A stretch of 64,000 bases of DNA from Agriotes lineatus. Lineage: Eukaryota > Arthropoda > Insecta > Coleoptera > Elateridae. The DNA is taken from assembly GCA_940337035.1 (NCBI GenBank), contig CALNHX010005794.1:36643-100642 (forward strand), in the 5' to 3' direction. Position numbers and translations under genes: made by a program. Of the stretch, positions 21,687 through 32,967 are shown one piece after another; the first letter of the stretch is position 1, and every line of letters starts with the position of its first letter. The notes beneath the pieces were generated by a model, which was not told the DNA's origin, did no database searches, and saw only the letters and a program-made list of their open reading frames with translations.

Positions 21687-21757
21687 CATAGACTTACAGA
21701 ACCACCAACATAAACAGTGCCAACCTAAGAAATAAAAAATATCGGTCCATTCATTAT

Positions 21758-21930
21758 ATAATCGTAACGAATACCACTCGAGCAATCGAAAATAGTGATT
21801 ATTTTTCACTCGTAACTCGACGTAATCCGTAAAATACCACTCGAGCTACGCTCTCGTGGTTTTTCGCAGATTACGTCTCTTTACTCGTAAAATAATCGAT
21901 TATTTTCGATGCTCTTGTGATATTATAACT
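21758..21930. repeat. palindromic MITE
   Basis: ATACCACTCGAGCAATCGAAAATAGTGATT on the left, AATCGATTATTTTCGATGCTCTTGTGATAT on the right, with an inner TACCACTCGAGC/GCTCTCGTGGT pair at the centre near 21845. Confidence 0.7.
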
Positions 21931-22184
21931 GATTATACCACCCCCTCTAACATCAACCAATGAAAAACACCAAAATACATAGTTACGCATGTACTAACTT
22001 TTAATAATGTACATAGCAACTGCTAATCTCATACCTTCCTGACTAATAGGTGATAGTAACACGCCTTCACAAGCATCACATTACCTGCTGTCAGTACAAT
22101 TTTCATAACTACAGTAACTGTACGTTTAGTATTTAAAATACACTATTCAAACGTTGTTTATTGACTCGTGATATAATCTAGCCG

Positions 22185-22239
22185 AATGCAACTAGTGGGT
22201 TTTTGATTATCAAATAATCAAGAACCCACTAGTTGCATT
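22185..22239. repeat. 55-bp hairpin
   Basis: AATGCAACTAGTGGGTTTTTGATTAT and its complement ATAATCAAGAACCCACTAGTTGCATT around CAA, one mismatch. It abuts the next foldback directly. Confidence 0.9.
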
Positions 22240-22240
22240 A

Positions 22241-22985
22241 TACCGTGTGTCCCAAAAGTCTGGAATAAATTCAGTATTTCCTAAAATGTACGTTTCCGGC
22301 TAAAATCCTCGAACACGTCGATTTTTATTTTTATTTGAGCATTTTTTGAAATAAAATGCATACATACAGGGTGTCCCCCGTATGAGGTATGCCGTTATCG
22401 ATGTTTTTTTTTAATGGAAACCCCCTTTTTTATTACGGAATCTGAAAGAACGCATCTTTTTACTTACGTTAAGCTGATTTTTGAATATAGGTCACATTAC
22501 CAAAAATTAAGAAAAAAATTTAAATTTGCAAAATACTAAATTTGATTTTAAGAAGTGTGATTTTACGCTTTTATCAATGACAGCAATTAACAAAAAACAT
22601 ATCGGTCGTCTTAGTTACTGTTAGGCAGACAACTGTGCATAATTTGTACATTTAATTTAGTTGTTTTAGAAATTACTAAACTTAGTATTTTGCAATTTTT
22701 AAATTTTTTCTTAATTTTTGATCATCTGATCTATACTCAAAAATCAGCTTAGCGTAAGTAAAAAGGTGTGTTCTTTCAGATTCCGTAATAAAAAAAGGGG
22801 GTTTCTATTTAAAAAAAAAAAACATCGATAACGCCATACCTCATACGCGGGACACCCTGTATGTATGCATTTTATTTCAAAAAATGCTCAAATAAAAATA
22901 AAAATCTACGTGTTCGAGGATTTTAGCCGGAAACGTACATTTTAGGAAATACTGAATTTATTTCAGACTTGTGGGACACACGGTA
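22241..22985. mobile_element. composite foldback: TA-flanked element inside a palindromic element
   Basis: Outer ends TACCGTGTGTCCC / GGGACACACGGTA. Inner ends TACAGGGTGTCCC (22365) and GGACACCCTGTA (22861). Outer arms are each 124 bp (22241-22364 and 22862-22985), so the inner element lies at the exact dyad centre of the outer palindrome. Inner arms are also complementary over about 200 bp. No ORF. Confidence 0.85.
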
Positions 22986-23161
22986 TATGAAAACCAATGC
23001 TATTTTATACTAATTACAAAAATTAAAACCAGCACATTTTTGGAATATTTATAAAATATTATGTGATATGCATGAAATATTATTAATTGCTATAATAATC
23101 GTAGAGGCTTAAAATGTGTTCATATAGTATATAATGAAATCATAATAGCTATTTTGTATTA

Positions 23162-23269
23162 AGGGCGTGAAGGAGGCGATTTTGGCCCGCGGCGGAATTA
23201 TAAGCCAGAAGCCCGAAGGGCCGAAGGATTATAAAACGCCAAAGGGCCAAAATCGCCGTTCACGCCCGA
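23162..23269. repeat. GC-rich palindromic repeat
   Basis: AGGGCGTGAAGGAGGCGATTTTGG... pairs with ...GGGCCAAAATCGCCGTTCACGCCC. Stands out from AT-rich surroundings. Confidence 0.75.
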
Positions 23270-23377
23270 AATGCAAACAAGATTTTTTGTAAAATCCACC
23301 ATAAAGCTTTGAAAAATAAATGGCACGATTCGTTCTCAAAAATCAAATTGTTGTTGGTTGCCAATGTGATGCTGGTT

Positions 23378-23470
23378 TTTTAGGCCTTAGGGCGCAAAAG
23401 GCATTATTTACGCCCGCAAATTATTTTTAGGCCTTAGGGCGCAAACGGCACTATTTACGCCGCAAATTAA
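23378..23470. repeat. 46-bp tandem duplication
   Basis: TTTTTAGGCCTTAGGGCGCAAA..GGCA.TATTTACGCC occurs twice in a row (about 23377 and 23424). Confidence 0.8.
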
Positions 23471-23575
23471 TGCATAAATGACCATATTTTAGTACGATTT
23501 TACAAAAACAATTATTAATTTGAAACACTATCCTCTGAATTATTCTCAGTCAGTGTTACTCAATCTTTTTTGTAC

Positions 23576-23645
23576 GGGCGACCCTTATTTCAGCAGCTGT
23601 AACTTGGCGACCCTTATTTCATCAGCTGTAACTTGGCGACCTCTA
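23576..23645. repeat. 32-bp tandem repeat
   Basis: GGCGACCCTTATTTCAGCAG / CTGTAACTT repeats two and a partial times. Nothing coding. Confidence 0.8.
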
Positions 23646-23847
23646 TACCTCAGCAAAGTTTAAAAAAGGATTTTTTTCTGTATTAAGTTTTGCACTGATT
23701 TTTATTTTTTTACACCTGAAGAAGTTATTTGTATTTCGCTTTTCTAATCGATGTTTAATATTTTTTCTAGTTTTTGTGCAATGTATTTTATGTGTATTTA
23801 AATGAAGTGTTTGTTTATATAGTAAAATATGCTTATTATACACTTCA

Positions 23848-23926
23848 TTCGCCGACTATTCCATTTATCCACAATTCCATTAGATAGAAAATATTTTCTA
23901 GCATTGATTTTAAAGCTGTCTTCAAT
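23848..23926 (-). pseudogene. LINE RT C-terminal scrap
   Basis: The reverse strand reads EDSFKINARKYFLSNG then IVDKWNS, the same tail as the LINE fragment at 13715-14441, followed by an ATT-type microsatellite at the LINE end (23927-23948). Confidence 0.75.
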
Positions 23927-24726
23927 GTAATAATAATAATAATAATATCACCTATTGTACACTGGTTAAAAATTCGCCGGTACACGCAGCCCACCTTACT
24001 AGTCCAGTCATTGAAGGTAAAAATAGGCTATTACCTCCGAATTCTTTGAACCTCCATCGATTTTCATGAAAATGTGGAATTAAGCTCATCTTACCCTTAA
24101 CTTCAAAAGTAACATATATCCGACTTGAGATTTCTGTTTTTAAGGGCTGAAACTACCCCTTCGTGAAAAAACTCGAAAAAATGCAGGTTTAAGGATTTTA
24201 TGGATTCACATCTTATTTAATTATTTAGAATAAAGCTTCTTTCGTGTTCTCGAACATGATTTACGATATATTCAAAATTTTCAACTCTTAAAAACCATCC
24301 TCTATGCCTAAATTAATTAAAAAAAATAAACGAAAATATAAAAATATTGTAATATAAAAATTTATTATTATTTTGAAACTATACATCATTATCTGTCATT
24401 TTCTCTCGCTTCCTCTCTATTTTTTTTATTTTAGAAATATTCACATCATTAAAATTAAATTATGACAAACAATTTATTAATGTACCTTTTTCAAATATCT
24501 TAAATTATCTATTTTATTGTAATAATGTAATGATTTGTTAAAATAGATGTCAATATATACCGTGTGTCCAAAGGGTTTCGCACCATGGAATCAGAGCAAC
24601 TTTAATTTATCCCAAAGATCAGCTCTTGCTTTTACGAAAACATCTTAATAACAAACCTATTATATTTATTTTTCTATGGCAATAAACGAAGTCGTATTCA
24701 ACTTGACATATGGTGTCAATTTCTAC

Positions 24727-24807
24727 GTTAGCAGGTTAGGTTTTGCGTCAGTTTTGACACAGACTGACGCAAAACCTAACCTGCTAACCTCGAATTTGAC
24801 ATAGACG
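24727..24807. repeat. strong hairpin repeat, copy 2
   Basis: Same hairpin as 21604-21686 with arms GTTAGCAGGTTAGGTTTTGC / GCAAAACCTAACCTGCTAAC; the stem is nearly perfect here. Followed by the shared ACATAGAC..TACAG..CCACCAACA. Confidence 0.88.
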
Positions 24808-24831
24808 TACAGTGCCACCAACATATTATTC

Positions 24832-25640
24832 ATACGTTGTATAACCAAGACCATTCAAAACGTTCGATCATTTCTGAAGGCACTTGCAAATTCAATTTTA
24901 ATGATCAATGCTTAGCAACCGTTTGACTACCAATTGCCACAAGAAGAGTAGATCTTTAAAATAATTCGAATATCCCAAACAATTAACTCGCCTTCATTGT
25001 TAATCTAGAATGACGTAGACCCACGCCGACATTCACTTGTTCTGACTTCCGGCAAATGGCTTGGAACTCCGCCGATTTTGCAAAATTTACTTACGCCAAG
25101 GCTTTTACGGACTATTACGGCGTAGCTGGACAGTTGGATAAGCGATAGGCCTCTTCGGAAAGGTTTAATCTCGTATTTAAGTAGTTTACTCGGACGCTGA
25201 CACTCGAATTGCAGGCACTCCTACCTTTTTAAAATTAGCCTCGATTCTGGTCGCAGATGACGCTCCCGATTTCCTCGGCTTGAGTCGCTCCCCTGGGTGG
25301 AGATGTTGACAGCGACGTTCTTGCAGACTCCGCTGATGTTCCCGATTGCTGACCTCTGGGTTCCGATGCTTATTTTGGTCGTAGTCGATGATCGGAAAAT
25401 TCAGCTGATCGGCTCCCGATGTCCACTCGAGGATGAGAGAAAATTTAACTTTTACGTCATAGAAACTGCTGCAAACGTTCCCACAGGTACACTGACACTT
25501 GGGAAAAAAATTGGACCACTGTTTATAATTGGTGAAACACGTTTATTATCATAAAACATTAGCTAAATATGGAACACAAATTCGACAAGCTACATTAATT
25601 GCTATTTTCCATTGTTCTCTTTCTTAATAACAAAAGCGCA
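24832..25640. other. no recognisable gene
   Basis: An 85-codon ORF (25297-25554, +) has no recognisable domain. Moderately GC-rich between 25010 and 25480, possibly old LTR or host sequence. Confidence 0.35.
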
Positions 25641-25768
25641 TCAAGTTGCTAAGATACGGTGTTCTTCTACTATTAATTGGAAATTAGTTTTGATAATATT
25701 AACCAGAGTTGAAGAAACAAGTAACAAGAATATGTAGAGAAAGAAAGAAAGATTGAATAAATAATGCA

Positions 25769-27530
25769 ATGGAAGAAATTGAAGATAACAGTAGAAACAG
25801 CAACTTAAGAAATATGTATAAAAACATAAAGAAACAGAAAACGGGGTGCAAAATAAAGACAAGAGGGATAAAAAACGAAGCAGGCAATACAGAATATGAC
25901 AAGGAGAAGATAAAGAAACGATAGATGGAATACTTCTCAAAATTATTAAATGATGAAAATAGTGATGCACAAATAGAAGAGGGAATAACGATAGAGGAAG
26001 AGGAAACAGTGCTTGAACCATCAGAGGAAGAGTTTAATCAAGCTATTAAAAAAATAAGAAATGGCAAAGCACCAGGAAGCGATAAGATTGAAGGCGAATT
26101 GATAAAACTGGGCGGAGAGAAACTACATGAAAGATTATACAGACTAATAAAGGAGATATGGGGAAGAGAGAAAATGCCCGAGGAGTGGAGAAACGGAGTT
26201 GTGGTGCCGATACTAAAAAAGGGTGACCCGGAGGAGTGTAGCAACTAAAGGGGAATCACGCTGCTAAATGTAGCATATAAAATACTAACCACACTTATTC
26301 AACGGCGATTAGTGGAATATACCGAACTACACACGGGGGACTACCAATACGGATTAGGGCCTGGAAGATCCACAACGGACGTTATACATGTCCTGCAGCA
26401 GATTACAGAAAAATGCCATGAATATAATATAGACGCGCACATGCTGTTCATTGACTTCAAACAAGCGTTTGATAAAATTAACAGAAACAGTTTATTTAAG
26501 GACATGAAAAATCTACAGATACCATCTAAACTCATAAAACTAATACAAATGACAGAGGGATCCACAACAATGATCAGAATGGCAGAAGGGACAACTGATA
26601 GAATTGTAATTAACACTGGAGTACGCCAAGGTGACTCGTTGTTGGCAACACTATTTAATATTGTATTAGAAAGCATCATAAGAAAAGTAGGTGGACAAGG
26701 AACAATAATGACCAAACAGATACAAATCATTGCTTATGCTGACGATGTGGTGATTATTGCAAGAAATGTAAGAGCACTAAGTGAGGCATTTACACAACTG
26801 AAGCAAGCAGCAGAAGAGAGGGGACTAAAAGTAAATGAAAATAAAACAAAATACATGGTACACCAGAATAATAAAAATAAAAACAGCAAACAAGATCTCA
26901 GAATAGGAAAATATGTATTCGAAGAAGTAGAAAAATTCAAATACCTTGAAAAAATATAAGTGACAGGAATGACAGAGGAGAAGATATAAGAGACAGAATA
27001 CAAGCTGGAAACAGAGCCTACTATAGTAATAAAAATATTCTGAAAGATAAGAACATCAGTAAGAAAACCAAATTACGAATATACAAAGGACTAATAAGAC
27101 CAGTTGTGATGTATGCAGCCGAAACACTATGTGTAACAAAAAGAGAGGGAGAACATCTAAGAATATGGGAGAGAAGAATACTCAGAACAATATTAGGACC
27201 AAAGAAAATCAGTAATACCGAATACCGCTCGAAGATGAACCACGAAATATTAGAAGAAATAAATGGAAAGGACATTGTGAGAGCAATTAAAGCACAGAAA
27301 TTAAGATGGCTAGGACATATGGTGATCAAACGATGAAAGAATGATAAAAAGAATAACACTATGGCAAACAATACTAGTAAGACGGAAAGGCATACCAAGG
27401 ATGAGATGGATGGATGAAGTTGAAGAAGATATAAGAAGAATGGAAATCACAAGATAGAAAGAAAAGACTACAGATAGAAAACAATGGCGAAGCATTGTTG
27501 AAATAGCTACAGCACACAGCCAGTTGTAAA
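25769..27530 (+). pseudogene. non-LTR retrotransposon reverse transcriptase, decayed
   Basis: One frame runs from about 25769 to 26959 with only two stops: TAG at 25922-25924 (in place of Trp in an RWxEYF-type motif) and TAA at 26246-26248. Visible RT signatures: KAPGSDKIEGELIK, MPEEWRNGVVVPILKKGDP, FIDFKQAFDKINR, GVRQGDSL and the catalytic IIAYADDVVII. Past 26959 the frame shifts; a C-terminal thumb follows at 27106-27336 (RRILRTILGPKK, KLRWLGHMV) and in a further frame to 27529 (RMRWMDEVEEDIRRM). Proteins of this sort are often annotated as endonuclease-reverse transcriptase (RTE/CR1 group). The endonuclease part is not visible upstream. Confidence 0.85.
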
Positions 27531-27659
27531 ATATAGTAGAGGAAGATATGGGGATTAATCCACCCCGAAAGTAGGATTATGAGAGCTCCAGAAAGGAGCG
27601 GTGACAAATCCCCCAGGGATAATGGCCAGTTATATATAATATTAACCACAAATAGAATA

Positions 27660-28425
27660 AAGTTTGATTACATAAATTAAAAATCTAACATTTTCTTAAA
27701 TCTATTATATTGTCTTTTGGCTTATAACTAGTATTGTCCTTTAGCGTTCCACTCACAAACATTTTTAATTTCACTTCTCTGCTCTTTTGCACTTTGTTTT
27801 TAATTATTAACGCACTGATATTTGAGTTCCATTTTTCACGTCGTTTGCTTCTCTTCTGTTGCCTACATTCAGGATTGCTCTTTGAAATTTTCTAGATTAT
27901 CCTTATCTTTAATGTACCCGCCAGATTGCTCACAACACATAACAACCTTTTGTGTCAATTACTTTCATTTGGTCTGGGTTTACATATGCGCAAACCTATC
28001 ATTTTAATTATATTACTTTATTCAAAAGCCAAATTCAAACCCTCCGAAATATGCTTTGCCTTTGCGTGCCTTTAACCGACTAATTACTGCTTTTCGCATC
28101 TCATTACCAATGCATTTAATACTTTTATGACTGTTTAAAATTGCAATTATACGTATAAAATATCTTAACTCTGTGCTTTATTGATTTGGTTAAATAGTTT
28201 GCATTGCAAACAGAGCTATATCGTGAGCTCAATACCATTTCAGTATATATATACGATACACGCACATATAATCATCTATGAAGCTCCAAAATTATATGGA
28301 AGGGAAAAATGTTTATGCTCCGAAAAAATGCGATTGGATTTTTTACCATAACTCCCTTAATTTTGAAGCTACAACGTCCATTCAAAAACCATTTTACAGG
28401 TAATTTCAAGGGCTACAAGATCATA
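27660..28425. other. no recognisable gene
   Basis: AT-rich. Short ORFs only (27822-28007, 28309-28524), the latter running into the next foldback. Nothing supported. Confidence 0.4.
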
Positions 28426-30022
28426 TACAGGGTGGGCCAAAGTAGACGCTTTCTTATGGAAACTCATGTTCCTGTCAGAGATAGAAAAATTTTGACCAAC
28501 GTCTCCCGAGCTCAAATTTTATGAAAAAGTTACTGGTGCAAACAGAATTTTGCTATCGTAAACCGTTAGGTCGCTAGGGGGCGTTTTTCAAAATTCGTCG
28601 ATTTCTTTAAACCCTTCTAGCTTTTTTGTTTTTAGTAATAATTGATTTCTGTAAAAACTTTCTCCTAGCAGTTTTTGGTGTAGAATAGGCTGGTGAATTT
28701 TGTTTTAATACAGGGTGATTCGTAAATTTGCTGCAACAAAAATTTTCTTATTTCTTATGGAACACCCGGTATATTTATACATTTTTTTGTAGTCCTTAAA
28801 ATTCTCTTTTCAAAAATATATAATACTACATGTCTAAAGTTAGCATTTTACGGTATATTTGGCTTTATTAAATAAACTAAAAATATCAAGTAGCCATTGT
28901 GTCATAGCGCCGCATGACCATCGTTTTAAACCAACATTAGCAATATTTATAAGTAAAACAAAGTTGGCGCTAACTAAATAAGAAAAAACAAAAAGCATAT
29001 AGGGTTACAAACATTTAGAACAAATAACAAAATTAATAAAACATATTACCACCCAACGATATGTCCTTTTATATCATATGTTCAAACTGGGCACCGTTCT
29101 GATTAATACACAAGCGGCACCGTTGTTTGACAGCATTTGCAGCATTTCTTAGCGCAATGTTAGAAATTGTAGCAAATGCATTTTGCACTGCTTCCTCTTG
29201 CAATTCTCTTGTTGTAATCGGCTGTCTATATGTCAAATCTTTAATTTTTCCCCAAAAATAGCAGTCTAGGGGTGTCATATGGGGGACTTCACTGGCCAAG
29301 CGATTGGTCCTTGGTTCCCTATCCGCTCTTCACCAAACTGCACTTTTAAGTAATTAGTTGTAACTCTTCAGTTATGAGCCGGTGCACCATCTTGTTGGAA
29401 GGTAGAAATTTAAATAGACACGGACAAAAAACCAGATTATGTTCAAATTCAAAAGCTATTTGACTAATTTGACAGCGGCCAACTTTGTTTTCCTCATAAA
29501 TATTGCTACTGTTGGTTTAAAACAATGGTCATGCGGCGCTATGACACAATGGCTACTTGATATTTTTAGTTTATTTAACTTAAAGCCAAATACACCGTAA
29601 CATGCTAAATTTGGACATATAGTATTACATATTTTTGAATAGAGAATTTTAAGGACTACAAAAAAATGTATAAATATACCGGGTGTTCCATAAGAAATAA
29701 GAAAATTTTTGTTGCAGCAAATTTACGAATCACCCTGTATTAAAACAAAATGCACCAGCCTATTCTACACCAAAAACTGCTATGAGAAAGTTTTTACAGA
29801 AATCAATTATTACTAAAAACAAAAAAGCTAGAAGGGTTTAAAGAAATCGACGAATTTTGAAAAACGCCCCCTAGCGGCCTAACGGTTTACGATAGCAAAA
29901 TTCTGTTTGCACCAGTAACTTTTTCATAAAATTTGAGCTCGGGAGATGTTGGTCAAAATTTTTCTATCTTTGACAGGAACATGAGTTTCCATAAGAAAGC
30001 GTCTACTTTGGCCCACCCTGTA
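28426..30022. mobile_element. composite TA-flanked foldback with long arms
   Basis: Outer ends TACAGGGTGGGCCAAAGTAG and CTTTGGCCCACCCTGTA. A second pair of ends, TACAGGGTGATTCG (28709) and CGAATCACCCTGTA (ending 29739), lies inside. Outer arms are 283 bp each (28426-28708 and 29740-30022). Arm complementarity continues into the inner element to about 28960/29490. The centre carries a transposase remnant on -. Confidence 0.88.
29069..29299 (-). pseudogene. Tc1/mariner-superfamily transposase C-terminal remnant
   Basis: 76 codons reading MTPLDCYFWGKIKDLTYRQP then a helical region and CRLCINQNGAQFEH at the end. This is the same C-terminal block as in the intact transposase at 34957-36027 (LTPLDYFVFPYIKN ... 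RVNLCIQENGHHFQ). It shows the foldback derives from, or carries part of, a related autonomous transposon. N-terminal and catalytic parts are gone; an upstream frame break is likely near 29300. Confidence 0.8.
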
Positions 30023-31335
30023 CATTTCAACATGCCCAAACCCTGCATATTCAAAAAGTAAATTGTTGAAGGGCTCGTGAGGAGTGGTCCACACACTATA
30101 ATGCAAACTTCTAACATTTATATCTCCGTTATTTTTTATCGTACCGCAATTAAAAGAAAAACTAAAATTTTCGTTAAGAAAAAACCCACCTTTTTGGACT
30201 AAGTATATTATTTTTTACGTTATTTTTTAGTTTTAGTTATTTTGAAAATAAGGTATTTTTTAAGAAATTTGAAAAATACGTTTTTCATTTTCATCATATT
30301 TTTTCGAAAAATACGCATTCTAACCCGGCCAAACTTTTGGATTACATGAGTAATACTAAAATAAAGTAATTTGTAAAGGGATAACGGTCAATATCAATTC
30401 TGGTGGAATGGCTGGGGTTTTACCGCTCATTTTTTTTTAATTCGAGTGGCCCACCGTTTTTGCATCGTACCTCGCTCAGTTATAATGCAATCGACTTTTA
30501 ACGGTGCTCATTTTAAGGGTCTTTCCAATAACTACAAAAAATGTTCTATACGTTTTTACCGAAAAATGCATCGGTTTTCCGTTATTCAACGTTGATTACT
30601 TCGAACCAAGTTGTTGCAAAATTTTTTTTTTCTTCAACGAGCCATAACTCCCTTTATTTTGGATATGGAGCATTCATAAAAAAACAATCTCTTTGTTTTT
30701 TTTTATAGGCTTCATTTTTGGTTATTACAACTTATTTGATAGAACGCGAAGTTTTCGAGTTATTCGCGAAGAAGTGTCCAAAAACATGCATTTTCATCAC
30801 GAATAATCTAAGTTTTCAATCGCGATTAACTCGAAAAATATCCATCTATCGAAAAAACTGTATAGAAATTTTTTTACTTAGAATTTGTCCGTCTATGTGT
30901 TTCCGGAGTTATTTTGAGTGAACACATTTCTACCCCCGAGAAGGGGTGGCATCCACTCTTAGGGTAAAAGCGCACATCGGCGCTATGCCACTTTTGCTCT
31001 TTGAGCCATCCCCTAACTACTCATCAAATTTCACGTCAATCGGTCTAGGTTCAAAGAATTCGGAGCGGAAAACCTTCAACGACTGGACTACACGGTTATT
31101 GCATGGTACACTAACTGTAAAGTTAAACACTTGTTTAATTAATAATTTGATTTGATGTATTTATTTAACCTTTCTTAGTTATGGTGGAAACTTTGGCGAA
31201 TTCTGAATCATTCTATATGTTGTCGATAATTTGTATCCCTTTAGTGCGCCGCGCCGCACCGGTCGTCAATTACACCTTTACTTTTTTTCAAATAAAAAGT
31301 TTCATTGGGGCACATTGTAAAATTATTTTGACATA
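30023..31335. other. no recognisable gene
   Basis: AT-rich with homopolymers. ORFs 30718-30921, 30946-31155 and 31181-31375 show no domain. The stretch at 30930-31090 is GC-richer and looks like an old repeat. Confidence 0.4.
31137..31335. other. AT-rich gap before the TACAGGGTATCCC element
   Basis: Only a 64-codon ORF without domain signal. Listed to cover the gap; nothing further seen. Confidence 0.3.
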
Positions 31336-31511
31336 TACAGGGTATCCCAAAAAAGTTTGGCTCGAAAAAGTATAGATTTTTAAATCAAACACCCTATATT
31401 TCTGTTTAAGGCCCTTATGTGTTCTACGACAAAAAAATACTAAAAACGTTCATAAGTTGACAACTGAAAGCAATACAAAAAAAATTGTGGTTGAACGTAG
31501 AACCCATAGGG

Positions 31512-32706
31512 CAGTGGTCGCCAACCTGTCGATCGCGAGCTACCGGTAGCTCGCGGGGGCAATTCTGGTAGCTCTCACAACGATTTTAATTTAAAAAATA
31601 CAAAATCAGAGAAGCTTCCTAAAATTCCACAAAAAAATCTAATTGTCATAATATTAAACATAAACAGCGGCAACGTTGCGGCGAGCGATCTGCCGCTGAC
31701 GCCATCAAGCTAGAATCGGGGAGAGACAAAGAACTAGCAAAAATGATTTCTGATATAAAAGCATTTATCAAAAAGCTGGAGTTTTGGGAACAAAACCTAA
31801 TTAACAGCGATGCCAAGCATTTTCCTATTCTTTCAGAAAAAATATCTCAAAATCCATTAGAACCCTATGACAGCAAATATCATGTAGAAATAGTTTCTAC
31901 CCTGAAGAATAACTTCAAAAATCGTTTTAAGGATTTCAACGAAATGGCTTTAGTAGCGCAGTTTGTTGTTTCACCCTTTATGGAAATTGATATCCAACAG
32001 TTTGCAACTTGTGTTATGCAGAACTTTGGCGAAGACATCGCTGCAACAGAAATGGAAGTAATTGATTTTCAAAATGATTTAGCCTTAAAATCGTTAGTCT
32101 CAAGTACCAAATGTATCTGGCCTATTGTAAGTAAAGACAAATATTCAGTTCTATGCCGTGTTACCTTGAAAGTGAAAGCATTATTCAGTTCAACCTATTT
32201 TTTTGTGAATCTTCTTTTTCCAATATGAAGTTTATTAAGAACAAATATCGCAATCGACTTACAGATGAACATTTGGATAATTGTATTCGAATGGCTGTAT
32301 CAAATTATACTGCAAACATTAAAAAAATTATCGATGAGTCTGAGTGTCAGCCTTCTCATTGAACGTGCTTTTTTATTTTTCAATGTTTATGTTCATGATA
32401 GTGCGTTACTTTTTTGTTGTTATTATTAACTATTTTTAAATCTTACGTGACATGCCGTTGTGGCTGGATAAAAGTTTGTGTTTATTTTTCAAACAACTTC
32501 GTTTGGTAGGTAGGAATGTAGTTATTATTAGTACCTATGTATTATGTATTACCAGTTAAATAAATAGTAAAATAAATACATATAATGATAAATTAACTGT
32601 GGATTATTTCATTTACGTTGCGTTACGTGGCTTCCGTGTGGGTAGCTCGCTGTTTATTCCAAAATTAACAAGTAGCTCAACACATTGAAGAGGTTGGCGA
32701 CCACTG
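31512..32706 (+). mobile_element. hAT element, internally deleted, perfect 8-bp TSD
   Basis: TIRs CAGTGGTCGCCAACCTGT and the complement AGGTTGGCGACCACTG. Both flanks read CCATAGGG (31504-31511 and 32707-32714), a perfect 8-bp target duplication. A subterminal GAGCTACCGGTAGCTCGC palindrome is near 31538. 1195 bp; only the 3' part of the transposase gene remains. Confidence 0.93.
31743..32362 (+). pseudogene. hAT transposase C-terminal half, frameshifted
   Basis: Frame one runs to about 32228 (residues include EFWEQNLINSDAKHFPILSE and NDLALKSLVSS). The hAT dimerisation block lies in another frame (to the stop at 32360): LKVKALFSSTYF then FCESSFSNMKFIKNKYRNRL and TDEHLDNCIRMAVSNYTANI. At least one frameshift near 32200. 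The family resembles the GTF2IRD2/ZBED5/SCAND3-type hAT transposases. N-terminal BED and catalytic segments are deleted. Confidence 0.82.
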
Positions 32707-32967
32707 CCATAGGGATTTAAAAAGTCGTAAAGAAAAAAGGGTGTTCAATTGAAAAGATCCACTATTTCCAGCCGAACTTTTTTAGGCACCTTGTATACGT
32801 CAAAATAATTTTCAAATGTGTCCCTTTCAACCCCATTAGGATCGCTTCAAACTTTTTATCAGGAAAAACGTGTAGGTGAAATCGGAGACTGTCGCACAAA
32901 ATGGGAGTTATTTGTAATTATTACTGGGAAACTACCAATTTATTATTAATTCCGATTCATTTATATA

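Larger units (their letters stand above)
31336..32795. mobile_element. TA-flanked element with a hAT inserted in it
   Basis: Left end TACAGGGTATCCCAAAAAAG, right end CTTTTTTAGGCACCTTGTA. TIRs diverged over about 65 bp. The hAT copy occupies 31512-32706; without it the host element is about 260 bp. Confidence 0.7.

Noticed and set aside
25641..27649. Several long hydrophobic - strand ORFs opposite the LINE
   Set aside because: Antisense of A-rich LINE coding DNA gives Leu/Ile/Ser/Phe-rich readings; the + strand explains the region.
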